DNA of 64,000 nucleotides from the NCBI GenBank assembly GCA_964211495.1, contig CAXORL010000001.1, positions 744,001-808,000 on the forward strand, given 5' to 3'. The notes under the pieces were generated by a model that was not told the DNA's origin, ran no database searches, and was given only the letters and a program-made list of their open reading frames with translations. The stretch comes from Faucicola osloensis_B. GTDB taxonomy: Bacteria > Pseudomonadota > Gammaproteobacteria > Pseudomonadales > Moraxellaceae. The translations under genes were made by a program, and so were the position numbers. Numbering within the stretch: position 1 is the stretch's first letter; each line of letters opens with the position of its first letter. Below are positions 8,180-17,459 of this stretch, piece by piece.

Positions 8180-10783
8180 ATGAATTCAACCGTTATCTCT
8201 GCCGCTAAAAATCGCCTAAACTCGCCTAAATTCCCCCATGACTCAAACCAACAAGGGATGTTTATCCTGAGTTTTATCTTTGTGGTGGCAGTATTGGGCG
8301 GCTTGGTGTTGCTTGGGTTATATTTGGTGCGCCAAGATAATGTCATCACCCAAAAATTTGAGGGCAAACGCTGGAACATCCCTGCAAAAGTGTACTCGCA
8401 ACCGTTAACGTTGACGGTGGGTAATCCCCTTAGCGATGATGAATTGGAAAATTGGTTAAATTTACTCACCTATGCCCCTGACAAAAACTATGACAATGCC
8501 GGGACTTATACCAAAAAAAATGGCGAGTACTATATTCATACCCGCGAATTTAAATTTGCCGCCAACGATACTGAGCCATCGCAAATTATTAAGGTCACGC
8601 TTAAAGATAACCAGATTGAAAAACTACAAAGCACCCGTCCCAATCCATCGGGTGTGGCGCGGGTTGAGCCAATTTTTATTGGCGGTATCTATCCAGACAA
8701 CAATGAAGATCGCATCGTTTTAACCATCAATGACTATCCGCAGCCATTAATTGATGCGCTGGTGGCAACTGAAGACCGAAGTTTTTATCAGCATCACGGC
8801 GTGTCTATCCGAGGGATAGGACGTGCGATTTACAGCAATTTTATGGGCGGTTCACGCCAAGGCGGCTCCACCATCACCCAGCAACTGGTTAAAAACTTCT
8901 ATCTCAACTCAGACCGCACTATCAAACGTAAAGCCAATGAAGCGGTGATGGCGATTTTGCTGGAAATGCATTACACCAAAAGTGAGATTTTGCAAGCCTA
9001 TATGAATGAGATTAACTTAGGTCAAAATGGCAATCACTCCATTAACGGGTTTGGGCTTGCCTCGCAGTTTTACTTTAACCGTCCGCTAAAAGAGCTTCGA
9101 CTCGACCAAATGGCAATGCTCGTAGGGCTTGCCAAAGGTCCTACCCAGTACAATCCGCTACGCTACCCCGAGGCTGCCCTAAAACGCCGTAATGTGGTGC
9201 TGAGTAATATGCTGATAACCGGTAAAATCAGCCAACAACAATATGATGAAGCGGTGCAACAGCCACTGAGCATTTCTTACAATCCTGTGATTGGTAAAAC
9301 GCGTTTTCCAGATTATCTAGACGTGGTCAAACGAGAACTCACCCGTACCTATGATGCCAACGATCTCAAAAATGAAGGCTTAAGAATATTTACCAGTTTT
9401 GACCCCAATGTTCAAAAAACCGCTACCAATGCGGTTATTCAAAGCGTCAATCAGTTAAAAAAAAGTAATCCCAAACAGCTCACTAATTTGCAAGCCGCCC
9501 TAGTCAGCGCCAACCCCAACAACGGTGAGCTGCTCGCTGTGGTGGGAAGTAGTCGTGATTTTACCGGGTTTAATCGCGCTATCGATGCCAAGCGCCAAGT
9601 TGGCTCCTTACTCAAACCGATTATTTACTTAACCGCATTTGAGCAGGGTCGTTACAATTTATCAAGTAGTGTCGATGACAGCCCGATTGTGTTAAAAATG
9701 ACCGATGGTAAGACATGGACACCCAGCAATTACGGTGGCGGCAGTCATGGTATTGTCCCCCTCACTAGCGCTTTAGCCAACTCCTACAACCAAGCCGCGG
9801 TGCGTGTGGGTATGGAAGTCGGTATTCCCAATTTTTTAAATCAATTGTACCGTATGGGTATCAATAGCCCATTGCCCAATTATCCATCCACCTTGCTTGG
9901 CGCGGTAAATCTATCGCCCATGGATATGTTGGGGATTTATCAAGTGCTGGCAACGGGTGGCTTGCGTCATGAAATTCATACCATTCGCACGATTATTGAT
10001 GACCAAGGACGAGTGGTTCAGGGCATGGAACAAAAAAATCAGCAAGTCATCAACCCCACGGCTGCCTATCTCACCAATTACGCGATGCAGCAGGTCATCA
10101 AGCAAGGTACTGCCAAAGCGGCGCTAGCACTCGGTGACAATCTCAATCTTGCAGGTAAAACAGGGACTACCAATGATTATCGCGATGCGTGGTTTGCAGG
10201 CTATAGTGGCAATGTGGTCAGCGTTGTTTGGGTTGGTTTAGATGACAATAAACCCACAGGTCTAAGTGGCGGTAATGGCGCTTTGCCGATGTGGATAAAT
10301 TTTATGAAGCAGCAAAAGCTTACCCCGGTTAATCTCATCGCGCCAGGCAATATCGAATGGCTATGGATGGAAAACGGCAAATCACAATTATCCAATGAAA
10401 AATGTCCAAATGCCATCTATGTACCTGTTGATACCGACAATCTACCGCAAGATAGTAGTGAATGCGCAGTACAACTATACCAAAGTGAGCAAGAAGCAAG
10501 ATTTGCCGCCCAGCAACAACAGGCAATGAGTGAGTTTGGACAAAGCCAACAACAGCGGTATGACAATATTGAGCGCAGACAAACCGATGAAGATACCATT
10601 GGCAATAACCCACCTGCAGCCAACCCCTACCAAAGTGAGGGTGCCAATACGGGGAATACGCAGACCAACCCCAATAACCCCAATACCCCCAATAACGGCG
10701 ACCCGACCCATACCAACCAACCACTCAATGCGGCGCCGCGCTCGCAGTCTTGGTTAGAAAAATCGGTCAAAGAAATGTTTTAA
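8180..10783 (+). CDS. mrcB: Bifunctional penicillin-binding protein 1B
   Basis: An 867-residue class A PBP that polymerises and cross-links peptidoglycan. The start at 8180 is preferred because in-frame upstream ATGs (8135, 8102) would add a second hydrophobic segment. A short cytoplasmic tail precedes one membrane span (about 27-50). A region beginning FEGKRWNIPAKVYS resembles the PBP1B-specific UB2H-containing segment. The GT51 transglycosylase has catalytic E198 in ATEDRSF and GGSTITQQ. The transpeptidase has SLLK (Ser476), SYN, and KTGTT (Lys660). The C-terminal 90 residues are Gln/Asn/Pro-rich low complexity. No Shine-Dalgarno is obvious at any candidate start. Confidence 0.9.
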   Translation: MNSTVISAAKNRLNSPKFPHDSNQQGMFILSFIFVVAVLGGLVLLGLYLVRQDNVITQKFEGKRWNIPAKVYSQPLTLTVGNPLSDDELENWLNLLTYAPDKNYDNAGTYTKKNGEYYIHTREFKFAANDTEPSQIIKVTLKDNQIEKLQSTRPNPSGVARVEPIFIGGIYPDNNEDRIVLTINDYPQPLIDALVATEDRSFYQHHGVSIRGIGRAIYSNFMGGSRQGGSTITQQLVKNFYLNSDRTIKRKANEAVMAILLEMHYTKSEILQAYMNEINLGQNGNHSINGFGLASQFYFNRPLKELRLDQMAMLVGLAKGPTQYNPLRYPEAALKRRNVVLSNMLITGKISQQQYDEAVQQPLSISYNPVIGKTRFPDYLDVVKRELTRTYDANDLKNEGLRIFTSFDPNVQKTATNAVIQSVNQLKKSNPKQLTNLQAALVSANPNNGELLAVVGSSRDFTGFNRAIDAKRQVGSLLKPIIYLTAFEQGRYNLSSSVDDSPIVLKMTDGKTWTPSNYGGGSHGIVPLTSALANSYNQAAVRVGMEVGIPNFLNQLYRMGINSPLPNYPSTLLGAVNLSPMDMLGIYQVLATGGLRHEIHTIRTIIDDQGRVVQGMEQKNQQVINPTAAYLTNYAMQQVIKQGTAKAALALGDNLNLAGKTGTTNDYRDAWFAGYSGNVVSVVWVGLDDNKPTGLSGGNGALPMWINFMKQQKLTPVNLIAPGNIEWLWMENGKSQLSNEKCPNAIYVPVDTDNLPQDSSECAVQLYQSEQEARFAAQQQQAMSEFGQSQQQRYDNIERRQTDEDTIGNNPPAANPYQSEGANTGNTQTNPNNPNTPNNGDPTHTNQPLNAAPRSQSWLEKSVKEMF

Positions 10784-11014
10784 GGATAAAAAAGGTAAAA
10801 ATTCTTAAAAGCTCTGCTAAGTTACCTTGTAGCCAAAAGTAACCCAATCTTAGTGGTAGTGTAGCAGTGGCAGATTTTACTTTTTACTCTCAATATTCTG
10901 TGCTACTTTGCTGTTAGAGCTAGTGTTTTAGTTCAACTGCGGTAAAAATTTTGTGACTGATTTAATATTAGTCATAAGAACAAAAAAGTAAATAATAACT
11001 AAAGGGATGATGCC

Positions 11015-11452
11015 ATGAAAACAATAATACTCACTTCAATGCTAGCGGCGACTGTAGCCATGACAGGTTGTACCACCATGAAAGAAGTCTTCGGACGCGA
11101 TAACACGGGTACCCATGATGTCCATTTATCAACCAGTAATCGTGCGCCTGTATCAAGTCTGAATGGCGTGCTCGTTGATAGCGCAAGAAAAATGACCTTA
11201 TATACCTATGACAAAGATACGATGAATAATTCAAACTGTAATGGTTTGTGTTTGGCAGCATGGCCAGCGTTTTTGGCACCTGGACCTGTACGCAGTAACA
11301 ATGGCGGTTATTCAACCATTCAGCGTGATGATGGCAAATACCAATGGGTATTAAATGGTAAACCACTCTATTTTTATGCTAACGATACCAAAGTTGGTGA
11401 TCGTGATGGCGAAGGTAAAATGGGTGACTGGCATACGATTGCTACCCGTTAA
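11015..11452 (+). CDS. COG4315-type small lipoprotein with Yx(F/W/Y)xxD repeats
   Basis: A 145-residue protein with a lipoprotein signal (VAMTGC, Cys19). It has the two repeats characteristic of the 'secreted repeat of unknown function' family: MTLYTYDKD near residue 66 and PLYFYANDTKVGD near residue 124, with a Cys pair (NCNGLC) between them. The family is a predicted periplasmic lipoprotein of unknown function. A good GGGATG ribosome-binding region precedes the ATG. It has its own terminator and appears monocistronic. Confidence 0.8.
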   Translation: MKTIILTSMLAATVAMTGCTTMKEVFGRDNTGTHDVHLSTSNRAPVSSLNGVLVDSARKMTLYTYDKDTMNNSNCNGLCLAAWPAFLAPGPVRSNNGGYSTIQRDDGKYQWVLNGKPLYFYANDTKVGDRDGEGKMGDWHTIATR

Positions 11453-11473
11453 TTTTTAACCACTGATATACTT

Positions 11474-11503
11474 AAAAAAGCTTTCGACTCGAAAGCTTTT
11501 TTT
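11474..11503 (+). terminator. Rho-independent terminator after the COG4315 lipoprotein
   Basis: A perfect long inverted repeat (AAAAAAGCTTTCGA at 11474-11487, its complement at 11489-11502) with a minimal loop and a T-run. Confidence 0.9.
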
Positions 11504-11627
11504 ATTCTCTAAATTTTTTCATTTTTGAGTCACATCGCATTTTGGGCTGAATGCGTTTATACTACCAAGCCAACGCGCTCGCCTTTTATTTTTTCATTAT
11601 TTTATTTGTTATTTTTAAGGACTGTTT

Positions 11628-12536
11628 ATGCCTTGGCAGCAATTACATATTCGATGCGAAAAATCGCAAGCCGAACTGGCGGAAACCTTGATGCTAGAAG
11701 CCGATGCGCTCAGTATCAGTTTAGATGATGCAGGTGACCAACCGCTATTTGAACCATTGCCAGGTGAATCGCCATTGTGGGATGATGTGATTGTGACTGG
11801 GCTATTTGATGGCGACTGTAATCTGGAAACTTTGAGTCAAGATATCGCCAATGATGTGGTGGCAACGCGCGTGTGGACCAGCCGAGTGGATGACAAAGAT
11901 TGGGAACGTGAGTGGATGAAGAACTACCATCCCATTGAATGTGCCAATGGACTTTGGATTGTGCCCAAATGGATGTCACCGCCGAACCCCAATGCGATTA
12001 ATATCATCATGGATCCAGGCTTGGCATTTGGCACAGGTTACCATGCAACCACCCGTCTTTGTATCGATTGGCTAACAGAACAGCCCCTGCAAGATAAAAT
12101 GGTGATTGACTATGGGTGCGGCTCAGGTATTTTGGGCATTGCGGCGCTTTTGCTAGGCGCAAAACAGGTGTATGCGGTCGATATTGACCCCCAAGCGGTA
12201 TTAGCCACCCATCAAAATGCCGAGCGCAACAAGGTAGCCGATCAGCTGCAGGCGTTTTTACCTGAGCAATTTAGTGACTATTGTAAACAGCAGGCTATTT
12301 TGCCCGTGGATTTGATTACCGCAAATATTTTAGCCAAACCGCTAATGAGCCTTGCCCCTTATTTTGCGACATTATTGAAATCTCAAGGTAGCATCGTGTT
12401 GGCAGGTCTGATTGAAAACCAAGTGGAAGATGTAAAAGCTGCTTATCAGCCTTATTTTGAGATGGATGGCGAATTTACCTTTAGCGCGCAGGAAGATAAA
12501 CATTGGCATCGCCTCTCGGGTTTTCGCCGCGCGTAG
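11628..12536 (+). CDS. prmA: Ribosomal protein L11 methyltransferase
   Basis: A 302-residue SAM-dependent methyltransferase that trimethylates ribosomal protein L11. The N-terminal substrate-recognition domain begins MPWQQLHIRCEKSQAE. A linker with WEREWMKNYHPIE leads to the Rossmann methyltransferase core, with DPGLAFGTGYHATT, then VIDYGCGSGILGIAALLLGA (motif I) and VYAVDIDPQAV. LITANILAKPL is the NxxxxPL-type catalytic motif. AAGGA lies 7 bases before the ATG. Length and motifs match E. coli PrmA. Confidence 0.96.
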   Translation: MPWQQLHIRCEKSQAELAETLMLEADALSISLDDAGDQPLFEPLPGESPLWDDVIVTGLFDGDCNLETLSQDIANDVVATRVWTSRVDDKDWEREWMKNYHPIECANGLWIVPKWMSPPNPNAINIIMDPGLAFGTGYHATTRLCIDWLTEQPLQDKMVIDYGCGSGILGIAALLLGAKQVYAVDIDPQAVLATHQNAERNKVADQLQAFLPEQFSDYCKQQAILPVDLITANILAKPLMSLAPYFATLLKSQGSIVLAGLIENQVEDVKAAYQPYFEMDGEFTFSAQEDKHWHRLSGFRRA

Positions 12537-12769
12537 AACAAGTCGCGATTCGTATAAAAAGCCTTACAAGGAGGTAAGGTCGTATTTTCCCCATCAAAAC
12601 CTAGTAACAGCCTAGTAATAGTCTAATAATATAGCTAGCAGCATAGTGAACATAAATTCTAGAAAATTTGTTGACTTTATTTTTTATTCGTCATTAAATG
12701 ATTTAACACACGACATTATTAACAATCAAAGACGCAAACTAAAAATGCTAAAAGGGAAGTGATGTTGCG

Positions 12770-13963
12770 ATGAATTTGTACAATGCCAAATGCTCAAACT
12801 GCCAACATGCATTTAAAATCAACGATGAACAGTTAGCCATTAGACATGGGTACGTTCGTTGTTCCCATTGCAAAACCATTTTCTCAGCCGCTGAACAATT
12901 AGAACAAAAAAAATTTGCTAACAACAATCCACTATCAAGTCCAAACAATCAGACGCTCTCGGCGCTCATTGATGATAAATCTGAGGGTATTTTATTTGAT
13001 GATGAGTCAGGTCTTGATGAAGCTGGTAATCCCATTGTCAATGAACCCGTTAAACCCACCTCGCCATATGCCTTGTCAAAATCTTCGACCACATCCACCA
13101 AAGCTAAATCAACCAGCAAATTAGATGACTTTGAGATTATAGACAATTTTGACCAACTGCCAAAAGCCAAAGCTAGCAAGCCTAAAAAGCCAATCATTGA
13201 CGATAAGGATGCCGCTGAAGCGATAGAACTCGCCCAAGATAAAGATGCTTCAGGCGATGAAAATGCTTGGCTGCAAAGTTTAATGGCGCAAGCGGATGAC
13301 AACGAGGCAATGGACGACTCATTCGCCACCCACACCAAACCCAAGCGAGGCATGAATGGGGTGTTTAACACAGATATTTTTGACCAAATTGCGATTGATA
13401 CGGGTAGTGAGCAACAAGCAGATTTATTAGCGTATCAAAAAAAAATTGATGAGCGCTTGTCGCAACAAGTTTCCTCGCAGCAATCGCTGAATGCAAAATT
13501 TTTTAATATGGGCATCGTTTGGGGATTAGGCAGTTTAGTATTAATCTTTGTGTTAGCCGCGCAATATATTATTTTTAACATTAACACCTTAATCACTTCA
13601 AAAACAAACGCAGCCCTTCTATCAACTATTTGCCATAAAATACCCGCCTGTCAATTGCCTTTGGCTAATACCGAGCTTATTGATGTGCAGATGCTAAAGC
13701 TTGCTCATTCATCCAAACAAGCGGGGCAGACTGACGTGGTATTTACCCTGACCAATACCACAGACAATAATATTGTCTACCCGAGTGTTAAGGTTTCGCT
13801 GCGCAGTGGCAATACTATACTTGCGCAAACCCTACTCACCCCTAGCCATTATTTGGAAGCCGGTAACAATTATTTGATGCCACATCAAATAAAACCCATC
13901 AAATTACGGATTGATTTTCCAAAAACCAAAGTCCAAGCCGCTAATATTGAGCTAGTTTATTAA
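12770..13963 (+). CDS. Zinc-ribbon / DUF3426 membrane protein
   Basis: A 397-residue protein with an N-terminal MJ0042-type zinc ribbon (C8-x2-C11 ... C33-x2-C36). A long acidic, Lys/Ser-rich linker follows (about 50-240). A single membrane helix lies at about 250-270 (GLGSLVLIFVLAAQYIIF). The extracytoplasmic C-terminal domain matches DUF3426 (conserved N-x-x-x-x-x-x-YPSVKVSL and LTPSHYL segments). Proteins of this build sit between prmA and fis/purH in related bacteria; their role is unknown. GGGAAG lies 10 or more bases before the ATG. Confidence 0.78.
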   Translation: MNLYNAKCSNCQHAFKINDEQLAIRHGYVRCSHCKTIFSAAEQLEQKKFANNNPLSSPNNQTLSALIDDKSEGILFDDESGLDEAGNPIVNEPVKPTSPYALSKSSTTSTKAKSTSKLDDFEIIDNFDQLPKAKASKPKKPIIDDKDAAEAIELAQDKDASGDENAWLQSLMAQADDNEAMDDSFATHTKPKRGMNGVFNTDIFDQIAIDTGSEQQADLLAYQKKIDERLSQQVSSQQSLNAKFFNMGIVWGLGSLVLIFVLAAQYIIFNINTLITSKTNAALLSTICHKIPACQLPLANTELIDVQMLKLAHSSKQAGQTDVVFTLTNTTDNNIVYPSVKVSLRSGNTILAQTLLTPSHYLEAGNNYLMPHQIKPIKLRIDFPKTKVQAANIELVY

Positions 13964-14217
13964 ATTGTTTTAGCTTAATTTCAATTGAGCTTCTTTTTAG
14001 CTTCATTCCAATAGTGATAAAACAAGCCTATAGTACCCGCTATTTATCGCACAATTTTACATATTGTAAACAACTTAAGCTTGCTATCGCTTTCATAATT
14101 GTTTTAGTATAAGTATTAATAACTTTATTATTCGTCTTGATGTTTAAGTTTTATTTAATCTGTTAACTAACGAATTATTCAATAAATTTGTCAGCAAATT
14201 TAGTTTGAGAATCTGTT

Positions 14218-14547
14218 ATGCCCAATTCTGTTGTTTTACAAAATCGCGCCAAGTATGCCAATATGTCAGATAGCCCATCTAATCCATACGCTACCCATAC
14301 CCCATCGCAAACTTCTCCTAGCGCAAGCTTAGCTCAGCACATTGAGCTTGTAGTGCGAGAGTACTTCGATAATTTAAAAGAACAACAACCGACCCAGCTT
14401 TATGAGCTTATGTTGTCACAATTTGAAAAACCGTTAATCAGTGTCGTCCTTGAACATACCCGCGGCAATCAAACCAAAACCGCAGAGATTTTGGGACTTA
14501 ACCGCGGTACATTGCGTAAAAAACTGAAAACCCACCAATTATTATAA
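14218..14547 (+). CDS. fis: DNA-binding protein Fis
   Basis: A 109-residue nucleoid-associated factor. The C-terminal helix-turn-helix HTRGNQTKTAEILGLNRGTL followed by RKKLKTHQLL is nearly the canonical Fis DNA-binding motif. The preceding helices (PLISVVLEHT) match the dimerisation core. The N-terminus is about 10 residues longer than E. coli Fis; a second ATG at 14263 would give 94 residues, and no strong ribosome-binding site decides between them. E. coli fis follows dusB, but here it follows the DUF3426 gene and precedes purH. Confidence 0.93.
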   Translation: MPNSVVLQNRAKYANMSDSPSNPYATHTPSQTSPSASLAQHIELVVREYFDNLKEQQPTQLYELMLSQFEKPLISVVLEHTRGNQTKTAEILGLNRGTLRKKLKTHQLL

Positions 14548-14616
14548 TTGATAAAAATACCCGCTTTTTTATGATAAGATATCCCTATATTTTGGGATTT
14601 ATAGAGTTGGGGCATT

Positions 14617-14658
14617 AAAGTCAATCAGTCAGTTCGTCATAACTGACTTTTTGTTTTT
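14617..14658 (+). terminator. Terminator or attenuator hairpin between fis and purH
   Basis: A 7-bp stem GTCAGTT/AACTGAC (14628-14634, 14641-14647) with a 6-base loop is followed by TTTTTGTTTTTT. A competing 5' partner (AAAGTCA, 14617-14623) can pair with TGACTTT on the 3' side, so two alternative stems are possible. It lies 70 bp after fis and 40 bp before the purH ATG. Confidence 0.55.
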
Positions 14659-14698
14659 TCTGCACCCAGTGTTTTTTTGTCAACGAGTCGAGTCAATT

Positions 14699-16279
14699 AT
14701 GAATCAAGCTTATGCATTGCTCTCTGTTTCTGATAAATCGGGTATTGTGGATTTTGCCAAAGGTCTAATCACCCACGGTTTTCGTCTGCTATCAACGGGC
14801 GGCACCTACAAACTACTCAAACAACATGACTTAGCAGTGACTGAGGTCGCAGAATACACAGGTTTTGCAGAGATGATGGATGGTCGGGTAAAAACCCTGC
14901 ATCCAAAAATTCATGGCGGTATTTTAGGTCGCCGCGGCACTGATGATGCCATTATGCAAGAGCATGGCATCGACCGCATTGACATGGTGGTTGTCAATTT
15001 ATATCCATTCGCCCAAACCGTTGCCAACCCCAATGTCACCAAAGAAGACGCCATCGAAAACATTGATATTGGTGGACCTACCATGGTGCGTGCCGCGGCA
15101 AAAAACCATGACCATGTCAGCATCGTGACAAGCCCTAACGATTATGCAGCAATCTTGGGCGAGCTAACAGCAAACGGCCGTATCAGTGATACCACCCGAT
15201 TTGATTTAGCGGTAAAAGCATTTGAGCATACCGCACATTATGATGGTATGATTGCCAACTTTTTAGGTAACCGCCTGCAAAGCTTTGAATCGGCTGACCA
15301 ATTCCCGCGTACCTTTAACGTGCAAATGGACAAAGCGCAAGACTTACGCTATGGTGAAAACCCGCATCAACAAGCCGCTTTTTATGTCGAAAAAGCGCAG
15401 GTAAATGGTGAAAAAGAAGCCAGTATTGCCACCGCCAAACAATTACAAGGTAAAGAATTATCTTACAATAATATCGCAGATACCGATGCGGCGTTAGAAT
15501 GCGTGAAATCGTTTGATATGCCTGCGTGTGTCATCGTTAAACACGCCAATCCTTGTGGCGTGGCCGTGGATGCCGACTTAACCAATGCTTATCAAAAAGC
15601 CTTTGCCACTGACCCAGAATCTGCGTTTGGCGGTATCATCGCCTTTAACCGTGAGCTGGATATCAAAACGGCGAAAGCGATTGTAGATCAGCAATTTGTT
15701 GAAGTCATCATCGCCCCAAGCGTTGCCGACGGTGTACTCGATGTCTCATCTGCTAAGAAAAATGTGCGCGTGTTAGTCTGCGGTGAGTTACCAAAGCCAA
15801 GTGAGCGCCAAGCCCAGTTTGACTTTAAACGTGTGACTGGCGGTCTCTTGGTGCAAGCGCAAGATTTGGGCTTAGTTACTTTAGATGATTTAAAAGTGGT
15901 GACAAAAGTACAACCGACTCAGCAACAATTCGATGATTTGCTATTTACTTGGAAAGTCGCCAAATATGTGAAATCCAATGCGATTGTGTATGCCAAAGAT
16001 GGGCGTACCATTGGGGTAGGTGCAGGGCAAATGAGCCGTGTCAACTCAGCCCGTATTGCCGCGATTAAAGCTGAGCACGCTGGTCTATCGCCTGTGGGTG
16101 CGGTAATGGCATCAGATGCCTTCTTCCCATTCCGTGACGGTATTGACAATGCCGCAGCGGTGGGGATTAAGGCGATTATCCAGCCAGGTGGCTCCATGCG
16201 CGATGACGAAACCATCGCTGCAGCCGATGAACATGGCATTGCGATGGTGTTTACCGGTATGCGTCATTTTAGACATTAA
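14699..16279 (+). CDS. purH: Bifunctional AICAR transformylase / IMP cyclohydrolase
   Basis: A 526-residue enzyme catalysing the last two steps of de novo IMP synthesis. The ATG at 14699 gives MNQAYALLSVSDKSG, the standard PurH N-terminus; the upstream in-frame extension was rejected. The N-terminal IMP cyclohydrolase (MGS-like) domain includes LLSTGGT and GRVKTLHPKIHGG. The C-terminal AICAR formyltransferase has RYGENPHQ, KHANPCGVA and DAFFPFRDGID. Length matches E. coli (529). The gene ends in its own terminator; purD, a frequent neighbour elsewhere, is absent. Confidence 0.97.
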   Translation: MNQAYALLSVSDKSGIVDFAKGLITHGFRLLSTGGTYKLLKQHDLAVTEVAEYTGFAEMMDGRVKTLHPKIHGGILGRRGTDDAIMQEHGIDRIDMVVVNLYPFAQTVANPNVTKEDAIENIDIGGPTMVRAAAKNHDHVSIVTSPNDYAAILGELTANGRISDTTRFDLAVKAFEHTAHYDGMIANFLGNRLQSFESADQFPRTFNVQMDKAQDLRYGENPHQQAAFYVEKAQVNGEKEASIATAKQLQGKELSYNNIADTDAALECVKSFDMPACVIVKHANPCGVAVDADLTNAYQKAFATDPESAFGGIIAFNRELDIKTAKAIVDQQFVEVIIAPSVADGVLDVSSAKKNVRVLVCGELPKPSERQAQFDFKRVTGGLLVQAQDLGLVTLDDLKVVTKVQPTQQQFDDLLFTWKVAKYVKSNAIVYAKDGRTIGVGAGQMSRVNSARIAAIKAEHAGLSPVGAVMASDAFFPFRDGIDNAAAVGIKAIIQPGGSMRDDETIAAADEHGIAMVFTGMRHFRH

Positions 16280-16293
16280 TTTTTGTTAGGCAT

Positions 16294-16328
16294 AAAAAAG
16301 GCGAAACTGACTAGGTTTCGCCTTTTTT
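16294..16328. terminator. Bidirectional terminator between purH and the GAPDH-family gene
   Basis: A 14-bp perfect inverted repeat (AAAAAAGGCGAAAC at 16294-16307, complement at 16315-16328) with a 7-base loop, flanked by A- and T-runs. It can therefore end both convergent transcripts. Confidence 0.92.
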
Positions 16329-16342
16329 AATTAATAATTTTT

Positions 16343-17431
16343 TTATAGTTTCGCTAAGGTTTGGCAAATATCAAGCATCCGATTGGCGTAGCCCCATTCA
16401 TTATCATACCAAGCAAACACTTTAAATTGCCGCCCCACACTCATGGTCTGTAAGCTATCAATCACCAATGAATGCGCATCATGGATAAAGTCACTGGACA
16501 CCAACGGCTCATCGCTGTAATCCATGATACCCAATAAATCTTGTTCACTAGCATGTTTTAACAGCTGATTGATAGCGGTAACATCCGTGGCTTTATCAAA
16601 GGTAAATGTCACATCAATTGCCGCGACATCCATGGTCGGTACGCGGATTGAATACCCATTCACCTTGCCTGCCATATGCGGCATCACCCGATTGACCGCA
16701 GCGATACTACTGGATGTGGTTGGAATAATGTTATGCCCAGAAGCCCGTGCACGGCGCAAATCACGGTGGACTTGGTCAAGCACGGTTTGGTCAGCGGTCA
16801 CCGCATGGATTTCGGTCATCATCGCTGATTCGATACCATAGGCATGGTGCAATATATACAGTAAAGGCACGAGCGCTTGGGTGGTACAAGACACGCTAGA
16901 TAAAATCTTTTTATCACGGCTAAGCTCATGGTCATTGACGCCCACTACGATACTGGCGTCCACATAATCAAACGGAGCAGCCCCAATCATCACCTGTTTG
17001 GCGCCCGCGATAATATGCTGCGACGCCTGTTCATAGCTACGAAAATGACCCGTGCTCTCAAGCACCATATCAATGCCCAGTTTTTCCCACGGTAATTTGC
17101 TGGCAATGGGCTGCTGTATCAATGCAATTTTCTGCCGAAACTCCCCTTGGCTTAATAGCAAGAAATGCTGTTGTTTTTCCCCCAAATCCACTGTTTTTAA
17201 TTCAATATGGATATCACTGACCGCCGATAATCGGCCATGGGTACTGTCATATTTGAGTAGATGTAGCAAGGTTGCTGGCTCAGCAATATCATTGATGGCG
17301 ACGATATTTAACGGCTGTAATTGTAAAGGATTTTGACAAAACCGTTCGATATAAGCACGTAGCACGTTGCGCCCAATACGACCAAAGCCATTAATAGCAA
17401 TGTTAAAAGGTTTGATGGTGGAAGCATTCAA
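16343..17431 (-). CDS. GAPDH/erythrose-4-phosphate dehydrogenase family protein
   Basis: A 362-residue NAD(P)-dependent aldehyde dehydrogenase of the Gap/Epd family. The nucleotide-binding NGFGRIGRNVLRA is at 14-26, catalytic Cys182 is in SVSCTTQ, and His209 is in TEIHAVTADQ. The C-terminal WYDNEWGYANRM is complete. The segment DLDAxIVVGVN-like (DYVDASIVVGVNDHEL) and VHRDLRRARA resemble Epd as much as GapA. The usual SCTTN is SCTTQ and the following Cys is Ala, an active-site variation. It could act in gluconeogenesis (GAP) or in pyridoxal phosphate synthesis (E4P). It is separated by 28 bp from the PIF1-like helicase upstream. Confidence 0.8.
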   Translation of the reverse strand: MNASTIKPFNIAINGFGRIGRNVLRAYIERFCQNPLQLQPLNIVAINDIAEPATLLHLLKYDSTHGRLSAVSDIHIELKTVDLGEKQQHFLLLSQGEFRQKIALIQQPIASKLPWEKLGIDMVLESTGHFRSYEQASQHIIAGAKQVMIGAAPFDYVDASIVVGVNDHELSRDKKILSSVSCTTQALVPLLYILHHAYGIESAMMTEIHAVTADQTVLDQVHRDLRRARASGHNIIPTTSSSIAAVNRVMPHMAGKVNGYSIRVPTMDVAAIDVTFTFDKATDVTAINQLLKHASEQDLLGIMDYSDEPLVSSDFIHDAHSLVIDSLQTMSVGRQFKVFAWYDNEWGYANRMLDICQTLAKL

Positions 17432-17459
17432 TCAGGGATATTCCTTACTAGACAAGTGC

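Noticed and set aside
10335..10724. Trp/Gly/Tyr-rich frames antisense to the end of mrcB
   Set aside because: They are shadows of the Asn/Gln/Pro-rich low-complexity tail of PBP1B and have no ribosome-binding sites.
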